DNA from: Thermodiscus sp.
GTDB lineage: Archaea; Thermoproteota; Thermoprotei_A; Sulfolobales; Acidilobaceae
Assembly (NCBI GenBank): GCA_015521175.1
Contig: WAOR01000082.1
Coordinates: forward strand, 1 to 36,480
Direction: 5' to 3'
DNA length: 36,480 bases
The translations under genes were made by a program, and so were the position numbers. Under the pieces are notes generated by a model. The model saw only the letters and a program-made list of their open reading frames with translations, was not told the origin of the DNA and did no database searches. Shown here in pieces: positions 17,401 to 25,985 of this stretch. Positions within the stretch are counted from its first letter, which is position 1, and each line of letters begins with the position of its first letter.

Positions 17401-18899
17401 GGGCCCTTTCCTCCCACGATCTCCGTCCACTTTTCTCGGAGAAGCCTCTTGTTAATCTTCCCAGTACTAGTCAGAGGGAGCTCCTCTACCCGCACTATAT
17501 AGTCGGGTATCCACCACTTAGCAATCCTACCCTGCTCGACAGCACCCTCTAGGTGGCGGCGTATATCATCGGGGCTTGCGGTCCCGGTATAGAGGGCGGC
17601 TGGACGCTCCCCCCACTTCTCATCGGGGACTGGTATGACCGCGACCATCTCGACACCGCTGACCTCGCTAATGATAGATTCAAGAACACTAGTGGGTATC
17701 CACTCCCCGCCGCTCTTCACAGCGTCCTTAAGCCTGTCGAGAACCATTATGCCACCGTCCTCCCGCATGACTCCCACGTCTCCGGTGTGGAACCAGCCGT
17801 CGCGGAACGCCTCCCTGGTCTTCTCTGGGTTCTTATAGTAGCCCTCGGGCATCCAGGGGCTCCTGTAGAGGATCTCCCCCATTTCACCGGGCTTCGCAGG
17901 CGATCCATCGGGCCTGACTACCCTGACCTCTGCTCCTGGCACAGGGTGTACTACAAGGCGGAGGTCGTCTCCTCTTGTATGGTCTGTCTCGATGCTTATG
18001 GCCGTGGCTAGCATGTCTGTCGCTCCATAGATCATGCTTATCCTTATGCCCCGCTTCTTGGCAAGGTTCCATAGCTTCTTAGGCAGAGGGCTCCCGCCGA
18101 TAAGGGCTTTCACCCCTGGTAGCTCATCGTCTAGGGCTTGGAGGATCATTGCCAGCATTGTTGGGACAGCGTTGAACCATGTGGCCTCCTTCCGGAGTAT
18201 CCCGGAGACCTCTACTGGGTCGAATTTTGCGGTGAAGACTAGCCTTGCGCCTATGTAGGGGGCTATGAAGACGCTACCCCAGGATAGGATGTGGAACATG
18301 GGTATGAGGCTGAGTATGGTGTCGCGGCTGGAAAGCTTGGCATTGGTCTCGTGCATGCCTAGCTGGTGGGCTATGCTTAGACCTCCCTGGAGCATCTTTG
18401 CCTGGGTGTAGAGTACTCCTTTCGGCCTCCCAGTGGTACCACTAGTGTAGAGGAGGACGAAGACGGCGTCCGGGTCCCCGTAGAATTCTTCTCTGCTCCA
18501 AGCCCTCCCTGTTATGGTCGGCGGAAGCTCTACACTCCTCGGCCATAGCCTGGCGAGCTCCGAGAAGGGGCTCGAGTATGCTAGGATCTTCGGGTCTGCC
18601 TCTCGCAGTATCTCCTCTAGGACGAGGGGTGGCAGGCGGAAGTTTACAGGGAGGATGATTGCTCCGATTCTCGCCGTAGCGTAGACTAGCTCCATGAACC
18701 TAACACTGTTAACGTCAGCGACGGCGAAAACGTCTCCCTTACCGACTCCGAGGGATTCGAGCCAGTACACCCAGCCCTCTATCCTACCCGGCATATCTCG
18801 ATAAGCTACACTGGCATCTGGGCCTTTGACTCCTCTCTCGGGGAATAGGGATGCTGCCCTCCGTATAGGATAGAGGGCGTCTAAGCTAGTTGATCCCAC
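17397..18899 (-). CDS. Acyl-CoA synthetase (AMP-forming), ANL superfamily
   Basis: LLYTSGTTGRPKGV, MIYGATDML, WFHTGDVGVMREDGGIMVLDRLKDAVKSGGEWI, LPLTSTGKINKRLLR; GTG start. Confidence 0.94.
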   Translation of the reverse strand: MGSTSLDALYPIRRAASLFPERGVKGPDASVAYRDMPGRIEGWVYWLESLGVGKGDVFAVADVNSVRFMELVYATARIGAIILPVNFRLPPLVLEEILREADPKILAYSSPFSELARLWPRSVELPPTITGRAWSREEFYGDPDAVFVLLYTSGTTGRPKGVLYTQAKMLQGGLSIAHQLGMHETNAKLSSRDTILSLIPMFHILSWGSVFIAPYIGARLVFTAKFDPVEVSGILRKEATWFNAVPTMLAMILQALDDELPGVKALIGGSPLPKKLWNLAKKRGIRISMIYGATDMLATAISIETDHTRGDDLRLVVHPVPGAEVRVVRPDGSPAKPGEMGEILYRSPWMPEGYYKNPEKTREAFRDGWFHTGDVGVMREDGGIMVLDRLKDAVKSGGEWIPTSVLESIISEVSGVEMVAVIPVPDEKWGERPAALYTGTASPDDIRRHLEGAVEQGRIAKWWIPDYIVRVEELPLTSTGKINKRLLREKWTEIVGGKGP

Positions 18900-19030
18900 T
18901 GGTAGGACACCAATCCTCTTTATTCCCCCGTGTTCAGCATATTAATCTGACCCGTGTATTCCCTGTAACCTGGGCCTCTGCTCGCTCTTACATCAATAGC
19001 AAGGGTGTATTGTGTGGCGGAGGTGTTCTA

Positions 19031-20188
19031 GTGCTGGTGAGGGTCGCCTTCCTCTCAACTTACCCCCCGATTCACTGTGGAGTAGGCGAATACACTAGGT
19101 TCCTCGCTAGAAGCATCGTGGACTCCGAGCCAGGCGTAGAGGTCGTCGTGCTAGCCGAGAAGGGGGTCGGGGCTAAATATGAGGATGACTCCATCCCGGT
19201 TATCCCTAGCTTCTCTAAGAGGAATACCCAATCAGTCGACAAGGCTATGGAGATACTCAAGTCAATGGGAGGCGCTGATATCCTCCACGTACAGCACGAG
19301 TACGGGATTTTCGGGTGCGACGAGGAACTCCCCGACAACCTGGAATCATGGAGGAGGAAAGGAGTCTTCAAGCGCCTAGTCTTCACACTTCACACGGTAT
19401 ACCATCCACGCACAGGCGAGCGAGAAACCCGCTTCCAGGAGAAGATAATCGATTTATCCGACGCCATCGTGGTACACAGCCCTATACAAGAATTCGAGCT
19501 CGTAGCCCAATACGGAGCCTATCCAAGCAACCTGTATAGAATACCCCACGGGACAATGCTTAACCCCTACTATAGCGAACCACGCCTCTCCCTGGCATCA
19601 CGCCTAGGCCTAGAGCCGTCCAGGATTCATGGCAAGACTGTTCTCGCCGTTCCAGGCTTCCTCCGCATGGATAAAGGCCTAGACGTATTGCTCGAAGCAC
19701 TAGAAAATCTAGACGTGGAATCGCTAATCGTAGTGGTTGCCGGAGAAGTAGTCCACAAGGAGCTCCTCAAGATAGTCGAGAGAGCTGAGGAGGCCGGGAA
19801 GCTAATCCTAATACCCAGATACCTCTCCTCCAGCGAAATCCTAATGCTCGCGGCGCTCAGCGACGTTATCGTCCTCCCTTACAAGGACCCGCCAGGGAAA
19901 TACGCGGTCAGCGGCATTCTCCACCTCAGCATGGGTAGCATGAAGCCGATAATAGGGACTAACGTCCCGGGACTCTCAGAGCTATACACACTAACCCCCC
20001 GTTTAGTGGTGAGGAGCGGGGACTACCAAGCGCTTGCTCAGGCTATAGAGAGATTCTCCTCGAAAGAATTCCTCGAATTAATCATACCATACGCCGGCAG
20101 CCTGTATTCCTACGCCGTTAGAACAAGCTGGCCTAGGACCGCGAGGAGACACGTATCTCTCTACAAGAGGCTCCTACTGAAACAGTGA
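19031..20188 (+). CDS. Glycosyltransferase, GT4-like (start revised to GTG 19031)
   Basis: VRVAFLSTYPPIHCGVGEYTRFLARS, HVQHEYGIF, VPGFLRMDKGLDVLLEALE, ISGILHLSMGSMKPIIGTNVPGLSEL. GGAGGTG (19018-19024) precedes GTG 19031. Confidence 0.9.
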   Translation: MLVRVAFLSTYPPIHCGVGEYTRFLARSIVDSEPGVEVVVLAEKGVGAKYEDDSIPVIPSFSKRNTQSVDKAMEILKSMGGADILHVQHEYGIFGCDEELPDNLESWRRKGVFKRLVFTLHTVYHPRTGERETRFQEKIIDLSDAIVVHSPIQEFELVAQYGAYPSNLYRIPHGTMLNPYYSEPRLSLASRLGLEPSRIHGKTVLAVPGFLRMDKGLDVLLEALENLDVESLIVVVAGEVVHKELLKIVERAEEAGKLILIPRYLSSSEILMLAALSDVIVLPYKDPPGKYAVSGILHLSMGSMKPIIGTNVPGLSELYTLTPRLVVRSGDYQALAQAIERFSSKEFLELIIPYAGSLYSYAVRTSWPRTARRHVSLYKRLLLKQ

Positions 20189-21321
20189 TAATAATCGCAG
20201 AGGCTGCAGTAGGTGAATATTCATGGGTATCCTGGGGGAGCGATGGGATGGAAAAATCCAGGTTAAAGCTCGAACCCGTTCCTGGAGCTATCGAGGCGTC
20301 GAAGACTAGGCGATTCGAGGTAAGGGATATCGCAAAAAGGCTGGGCGTGATAAGCCCGGAGAGACTCTTCATTAATGGTTTCCCCGTGAGCAGGCCTATA
20401 GCCGCGTTCAACGCGAGCTTCCGGCTAGAAGGAGACAAGGTGATCCTCTACCCTAGGATAATCGTCGGCTACTACAAGTATGTCTCCGCGATAGTTGAGA
20501 CCGTCATACCTGTATCCGATATTTTATCGGACCAGGTTAACCTTGACTATTACTCGTCTAGCCTTGCAATAACCCCCTCTACGGAGTACGATCTATGGGG
20601 CGCAGAGGATCCCCGCGCATACACGCTGATAGGGCTACCAGCGATAACCTATACCGGAAGGACGATAAGCTACTTTGAGAAGGGGGGAACAGATAGAACA
20701 CTACCCATCACAGCTCTCCAAAGAAACGGCGAGTGGATTAAATGGATAATACACAGGCCGAGCAGCAAGCTGGAAGGCCGGATAACTAACGATAAAAACG
20801 CCTTCATACTAGAAGACTCCGGGCAGTTCTACTTTATGCACAGGCCGCAGGATAGAAACGAGGAATACTACTTAGTGATAGGCAAATTCAATGAGCCACC
20901 ATCACTCGACCAGGAACTAGTAGAGGTCCGGACACTTGAGGACAAGCTGGCATTGCCTCACGCTGAGTTCGAGGAGAAGGTGGGCTGGGGCTCGCCACCA
21001 ATCGAGGTGCGACCACACGAATACCTCATACTCCTGCACGGCGTTGGTAGGAAACTGCAAGCCTACAGGGTTTTCGCCCTCCTACTAAGCACTAAGGCTG
21101 GGGAACCCGAGGTGCTGAGCGTTACCCCGTACTATGTCATGGAGCCTAGGGAGCCTTACGAGGTATACGGTGATAGACCATACACGGTATTCCCCTGCGG
21201 AGCCGCCAGGATCGACGATGAGATACTAGTGTCCTACGGTGCCGCGGACTATATGATAGGATTCGCCACCATTAGCTACTCCGAGCTACTAATGATACTT
21301 GATAAGAATAGGGTAGGCTAA
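20185..21321 (+). CDS. GH130-like glycoside phosphorylase/hydrolase family protein
   Basis: SSLAITPSTEYDLWGAEDPRAYTL, EEKVGWGSPPIEVRPHEYLILLHGV, PCGAARIDDEILVSYGAADYMIGFA; GTGA overlap with the upstream GT. Confidence 0.82.
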   Translation: MIIIAEAAVGEYSWVSWGSDGMEKSRLKLEPVPGAIEASKTRRFEVRDIAKRLGVISPERLFINGFPVSRPIAAFNASFRLEGDKVILYPRIIVGYYKYVSAIVETVIPVSDILSDQVNLDYYSSSLAITPSTEYDLWGAEDPRAYTLIGLPAITYTGRTISYFEKGGTDRTLPITALQRNGEWIKWIIHRPSSKLEGRITNDKNAFILEDSGQFYFMHRPQDRNEEYYLVIGKFNEPPSLDQELVEVRTLEDKLALPHAEFEEKVGWGSPPIEVRPHEYLILLHGVGRKLQAYRVFALLLSTKAGEPEVLSVTPYYVMEPREPYEVYGDRPYTVFPCGAARIDDEILVSYGAADYMIGFATISYSELLMILDKNRVG

Positions 21322-21329
21322 CAGACTCC

Positions 21330-22031
21330 TTACCCTATTCGTCTAAGGTTCTCTAAGAAATCTTTCGAGACACCAAGCGTTCGTGCAACGGCTTCAATAT
21401 TCAACTCACCATGGGTTTTCAAGTAGTCTTCGACAACTTTTGCAGCGTAAGACTCGAAAGGCTCAGCCTGCCTCCAGAGCTGTTCGAAATGCTTTGAGAG
21501 TATCTGGTTTAGGGATAGGCTCCTTATCACGAAGCCAGTCCTAGTAGGGTGGCTGCTCTCTTTACCAGCTAGTCCTATGACTATTAGAGAATCATCGACA
21601 AGCATGTACCTGGAGTCCGCGAGGCCCGCGTAAGGGTGCATCCTAACCTCTGCCCCCGCCTCAGCGTATCTGTAGGCTACGCCTATCCTGTCGGGTGAGG
21701 GATAGAGGATATACCTCGCCTTAACGCCCCGCCTGGAAGCATCCCTTATAGTGTCGAGTATCCTATCGAGCATCTCCCTACCCGTCGGAGTAGTGGGCTT
21801 CCTCCCCGTAGCAATCCCGTCTATACGTTTCCCAGCATCCATAATGGACTCGACTACCGCTAGAAAATACTCGTATCTCGTCAGCTCACGCGTAGCCCGT
21901 AAGAGGGCCTCGAGGAGCTTACTCCTGCCCGAGTGCTCCTTTCTGCTCATCAACAAAAGGATAATGCTAATGACGAGCAGGGTCAGCTCGACCCCCAATA
22001 GGAGGGTTATTATTAGAAACGGTGCCTCCAA
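21330..22031 (-). CDS. Membrane-anchored protein with degenerate PLD-like domain and C-terminal HTH-like segment
   Basis: N-terminal TM; RYILYPSPDRIGVAYRYAEAGAEVRMHPYAGLADSRYMLVDDSLIVIGLAG...TGFVIRS; C-terminal NIEAVARTLGVSKDFLENLRRIG. Confidence 0.6.
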   Translation of the reverse strand: MEAPFLIITLLLGVELTLLVISIILLLMSRKEHSGRSKLLEALLRATRELTRYEYFLAVVESIMDAGKRIDGIATGRKPTTPTGREMLDRILDTIRDASRRGVKARYILYPSPDRIGVAYRYAEAGAEVRMHPYAGLADSRYMLVDDSLIVIGLAGKESSHPTRTGFVIRSLSLNQILSKHFEQLWRQAEPFESYAAKVVEDYLKTHGELNIEAVARTLGVSKDFLENLRRIG

Positions 22032-22164
22032 TAGCTTTCCCCACGATGAGCGCTAACGGTAGACAGCGTGGTTGAAAACGTTAAACATTCAACTGGTTCT
22101 TCATATAAGTATGCAGAGTAGTATGATACTGCTAAAACGGCTCCCTATCCCGGGGGGTGTACTC

Positions 22165-22746
22165 GTGGAGATACGGTTCATCCTAGCAGTAGTGTTAATC
22201 ATAGTGATAATAGCCTCAGTATGTATATTACTATACGGTCACAGGGGTGCCGGAGGAATGCTTGCAGATAAAAGATTCGACGAGCTAGTATCCGGAATTC
22301 CCAAGGGGCTTCAGGTAGAGACTAGTGCAATAAGCCCTGACGGCTGGTTCAAGAAGGAATACACCTGCGATGGCCCCGATAAGACTCCCAAAGTAGTAGT
22401 TAAGGGCGTGCCAGACGGGGCAAAAGCCATAGCTGTCATAATGTATGATCCGGACGCTCCAATAGGCACCTTCATCCACTGGCTAGCCGTAGCTCCCGCA
22501 AAGGGAGGCGAAATCACATTTCCAACTAGTAGCATGGTCGAAGGTAAGAATGACTTTAGAAGAATCGGTTACGGCGGCCCATGCCCGCCTAGAGGCCACG
22601 GCCCACACCGCTACTACATACTAGCCCTCGCCCTAGACAAGGATCCCAAGCTTTCGAGGGGCTTTACACTCGATGCTCTGCTTCAACAAGCTAAGGGGCA
22701 CATGATTTCATGGGGCTATACAATGGGCAGGTATCAGAGAGGCTAG
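22165..22746 (+). CDS. YbhB/YbcL-type PEBP family protein with N-terminal TM/signal (start revised to GTG 22165)
   Basis: YTCDGPDKTPKVVVKGVPDGAKAIAVIMYDPDAPIGTFIHWLAV...GYGGPCPPRGHGPHRYYILALALD. GGGGGGTG lies just upstream of GTG 22165. Confidence 0.9.
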   Translation: MEIRFILAVVLIIVIIASVCILLYGHRGAGGMLADKRFDELVSGIPKGLQVETSAISPDGWFKKEYTCDGPDKTPKVVVKGVPDGAKAIAVIMYDPDAPIGTFIHWLAVAPAKGGEITFPTSSMVEGKNDFRRIGYGGPCPPRGHGPHRYYILALALDKDPKLSRGFTLDALLQQAKGHMISWGYTMGRYQRG

Positions 22747-22816
22747 AAGCATAGTAATTTCTAAAATATTTATTTATATAAAAATATTAGATGTTAGTCC
22801 AGGGTCTCCTAACCAG

Positions 22817-23437
22817 CTACCAGTAGGGATACGCGCCCTTTGGTAGCTGGTTGCCAACCTCTCCGGCTATCTTTATACTAGGCTTTACCGTTGGCTTCCC
22901 GGGCTCCCACTGGGCAGGAGTTACCTCGTCTGGGTGCTCCCTGATGTACTGGAGCGCCTTTATCTGCCTGATCAGCTCGTTCACGTTCCTACCCATGTTT
23001 AGGTTTACTATCTCGATTGCCTGGATCACGCCGTCTGGATCGATTATGAACCTGCCCCTGTAGGCTACGCCCTCATCCTCCTTCAGGACGCCGTAGGCCC
23101 TGGCTACCTGGCCTGTTGGATCGCTGCCCATGAGGAACTTTACCCTACCCTTCAGTAAGGGCTCCTGCTTTACCCAGCCCCTGTGGTCGAAGACTGTGTC
23201 AGTGCTCATGCTTAGTACTTCCACGCCCATCTCCTTGAGGGTGTCGTAGGCGTGGCTCATCGCGGCGAGCTCCGTGGCGCATACGAATGTGAAGTCTGCG
23301 GGGTAGAAGCATAGGACTAGCCACTTGCCCTTGTAGTCGCTTAGCCTTACGGTCTTGACGTCATCGTTTACAGGGTCGTATGCCTGGACTTCGAACTCTG
23401 GCGCCTTCATTCCCGGCTGTAGGGCCATCGCTATCAC
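22817..23437 (-). CDS. Peroxiredoxin (AhpC/TSA family), apparently lacking a resolving Cys; start may be ATG 23428
   Basis: FYPADFTFVCATELAAM peroxidatic motif; C-terminal HPDEVTPAQWEPGKP where typical 2-Cys enzymes have VCPA. Confidence 0.94.
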   Translation of the reverse strand: MIAMALQPGMKAPEFEVQAYDPVNDDVKTVRLSDYKGKWLVLCFYPADFTFVCATELAAMSHAYDTLKEMGVEVLSMSTDTVFDHRGWVKQEPLLKGRVKFLMGSDPTGQVARAYGVLKEDEGVAYRGRFIIDPDGVIQAIEIVNLNMGRNVNELIRQIKALQYIREHPDEVTPAQWEPGKPTVKPSIKIAGEVGNQLPKGAYPYW

Positions 23438-23454
23438 CGTCTACTCCGTCGTTG

Positions 23455-23483
23455 AAACCAGTCTATATATGTGTTAAACCAGT
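23455..23483 (-). promoter_or_regulatory. Peroxiredoxin promoter: TATA flanked by AAACCAGT direct repeats
   Basis: AAACCAGT at 23455-23462 and 23476-23483 (21-bp spacing) flanking CTATATATG (TATA) about 35-45 nt upstream of ATG 23428. Confidence 0.5.
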
Positions 23484-23623
23484 TTCGACACAGATACAAT
23501 TTCGGGTAAAGCTTTAATTTCCAGGCGAGACACATGTATACAATAAACTCCTCAATTCTCGGACAACCCCAGGGTGAGTAGCGTCGACAAGGCCGTGATC
23601 TCCCAGGGGATCGAAGGATTGAG

Positions 23624-23701
23624 TGGTGGGGCCGCGGGGATTTGAACCCCGGACCACGGGGGCCCAAGCCCCGCATCCTAGCCAGGCTAGACGACGGCCC
23701 C
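23624..23701 (-). tRNA. tRNA-Pro(UGG), CCA encoded
   Basis: Reverse complement GGGGCCG-TC-...-CGGGG-CTTGGGC-CCCCG-TGGTC-CGGGG-TTCAAAT-CCCCG-CGGCCCC-A-CCA forms a full cloverleaf; loop CT[TGG]GC gives anticodon UGG; no intron. Confidence 0.96.
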
Positions 23702-23804
23702 ACTAGTGGAGGCTTGCCCATTTCTGTTGGTTTCCTTATGGGGAGTTATAAAAAGAGTGTGTGGGTCTGGACCCGACTTTCCGGGTTACTATGCTTGAGT
23801 GGCT

Positions 23805-25901
23805 TCACCTTTTCACTGCTATTGCTATTATTGCGATAACTATTAGGACTATTATTGTAGCCGCTATTATTGTTCCAGTGTAGTTGCCCTGCTTTGCTTG
23901 TGCTGCTTGGCTTGTGGTCCCTGTTGTTGGTGTTTGCTGTGTGGTTGTGGTTGTTGTCTGGCTTGTCGTGGTTGTTGGTTTGGGTCCTGCTAGGTTTATT
24001 GTTAGTGTTTTCTCTGTTGTGTGGCCTGCGTAATCTTTGGCTGTGATTCTTATTTGGAGTGTTGCCTGTGTCTTGCTTATTACCTTGAAGGTTGCTAGGT
24101 AGGTGTTTTCACCGTATTTTTCTAGGTGGAACCCGGCTAGCTTCCCGTTAGACACTTTAGCGCTGGCTTTTACAGTACTGATGCCCCATCCCTGGTCTTC
24201 CACTTGAATGTACGCTTTTGTCGTCATGTTTACTTTGGGTGTTCGTGGTAGGACTGCTTTGAGCTGGATGCTCGGGGGCTGGGTGTCTTCTATGGTGTAG
24301 AGGGCTATTGATAGGCTTGACTTTGCTGGGAGGGTTATGTGAAGCGCTACGAAGGTCCTGTTCAGCTCGGGGACACGGAGCTGGTCTACAAGGCTTGCCT
24401 TGGCTCCTCCGGTCGTGTTGAGGACTTGTAGGTGTACTTTGTAGTCTTTAGGCCAGGGGAGTGGTAGGATGACTGTTTTACTGGTCTTGAAGTAGGGTAG
24501 GTTATTGTAGAGTTGGAGTATGAGGGCGTCTTCTCCCTCGTGGATCTCACCGAAGATATAGGTGTCGCCGAACTTGTCCTTGATCCAGTGGTCGGTGTAC
24601 TGGGGCATTGTTACTGGGATTGCATTGTAGACCTTGGTTCTGCTAGCATTCTTGTATCCTATGAACCATGGTGGTGCTAGGGGGTAGGTGAAGTTGCCTG
24701 TCTCGGTGTTGAAGTCGAATACTTGGAGTCCCTGATAGGTCCCTGTGCCGTGTGCTAGGGTTGTGGTTGTCTGGAAGTATGTTGTGGTCCCTGTCCTAGC
24801 CGAGTGGTAGACTACGTACTGGTCCCTGTGTATGTGGCCGGCCAGGACCATTGTCACATTGTAATCCTCTACGAGCCGGAGGAAGTATCTTGTAGCGGTT
24901 AGGTTCCCTCCCCAGTAGTAGCTGAGCACGCTGTTATGGTCCTTGTGGGGGTCCCCCAGTAGCGTGGTATTGGCGGTGCTACTAGTTGTTATCGAGCCTT
25001 GGTAGTAGAAGACGGGGTGGTGCATCATTATTATCTTGTAGGGAACGTTCTTGTACTCTGACAGGGTATTCTTTAGGAAGACGAGGTCGCTCCAGGAGGG
25101 GTAACCGTTCTCACCATCCGTATTAATATAAACTATGAGTATCTTCCCGCCGAGCACGATATAGCCGTGGGTCTGCTCGTAGTATCGGACGAAGTTGCTA
25201 TTAGGGTAATCATGATTGCCCGGGTTTAGGATCTCCGGTACTGGGTAGGCGAAGGTATACCTGTAGGCTAGAGAGTTAATGTATTGTGTCGAGGCCTGAG
25301 TGTCTGCCTCGTCACCAGTGTCGAGGATGACAGTTACGTTAGCCAACTGTGAGAACAGAAAGCCTGTGAACCTACGGTACTGGCCAATAGTGGGGCTGGG
25401 GGTTCCTGCCCCGAAGTGAAGGTCGCTTATATGCATGAATCTTATTGTCTTGGGTAGGCTTATTGGCGAGGATAATACCCATACACTCCTTATTGATGCG
25501 CCGTGGGAGCCGTCCGTATAGGTTAATAGTAGGTCGTAGAGGCCGTCCTCGATGGTGGAAGGGACCCCTATCTTATAAGCAGTATCGTTTATCTTTTCAA
25601 CCGTGGCTTGGGCCTCTACTTTAACGAGTTTACCGTTGGAGAGTTTTACTTTGAGGAGGCTGGCCGATTTTATGCCGCCGTGCTTTGTAGACTTCAATAT
25701 GACAGTAAAGGTGTCTCCTGGTTTAACTATGGCTGGGAGACCGGGTCCTATGTTTAGGAACGGGTTGGGTATTCCCGTCTGGGACAGTGGGGGTATCGTC
25801 GCCGTTGTCCCTGCATGGGTTAGGGTTTGGGGTACTGCATAGGGTATTGTTAGGAGGATTATTGCGAGAAATGCTATACCTTTAGGGATTCGGGGTTTCA
25901 T
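23805..25901 (-). CDS. Secreted, membrane-anchored calcineurin-like metallophosphoesterase
   Basis: Signal peptide; MHISDLHFG, DTGDEAD, NPGNHDYP, MMHHPVFY, LAGHIHRDQ metal-ligand motifs; Thr-rich linker and C-terminal TM. Confidence 0.92.
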   Translation of the reverse strand: MKPRIPKGIAFLAIILLTIPYAVPQTLTHAGTTATIPPLSQTGIPNPFLNIGPGLPAIVKPGDTFTVILKSTKHGGIKSASLLKVKLSNGKLVKVEAQATVEKINDTAYKIGVPSTIEDGLYDLLLTYTDGSHGASIRSVWVLSSPISLPKTIRFMHISDLHFGAGTPSPTIGQYRRFTGFLFSQLANVTVILDTGDEADTQASTQYINSLAYRYTFAYPVPEILNPGNHDYPNSNFVRYYEQTHGYIVLGGKILIVYINTDGENGYPSWSDLVFLKNTLSEYKNVPYKIIMMHHPVFYYQGSITTSSTANTTLLGDPHKDHNSVLSYYWGGNLTATRYFLRLVEDYNVTMVLAGHIHRDQYVVYHSARTGTTTYFQTTTTLAHGTGTYQGLQVFDFNTETGNFTYPLAPPWFIGYKNASRTKVYNAIPVTMPQYTDHWIKDKFGDTYIFGEIHEGEDALILQLYNNLPYFKTSKTVILPLPWPKDYKVHLQVLNTTGGAKASLVDQLRVPELNRTFVALHITLPAKSSLSIALYTIEDTQPPSIQLKAVLPRTPKVNMTTKAYIQVEDQGWGISTVKASAKVSNGKLAGFHLEKYGENTYLATFKVISKTQATLQIRITAKDYAGHTTEKTLTINLAGPKPTTTTSQTTTTTTQQTPTTGTTSQAAQAKQGNYTGTIIAATIIVLIVIAIIAIAVKR

Positions 25902-25985
25902 GCTACCACTCGTGTGGGAGGAGGCTGGAGGTTTGGAGTTAAAAAGAAAGGGTGAGTATGGATTTCTTTCTTAGAGGTTATTGTT

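Noticed and set aside
17553-18011. 152-aa plus-strand ORF within the AMP ligase
   Set aside because: Antisense to conserved ANL motifs; no domain resemblance.
22765-22795. AT-rich AATATTTATTTATATAAAAATATT as a regulatory palindrome
   Set aside because: It lies between convergent PEBP and peroxiredoxin 3' ends; ordinary bidirectional termination region is the simpler reading.
23434-23721. 95-aa minus-strand ORF over the tRNA
   Set aside because: It spans the tRNA-Pro gene and the peroxiredoxin promoter; the translation (GLGPRGPGFKSPRPHH) is the tRNA read as protein.
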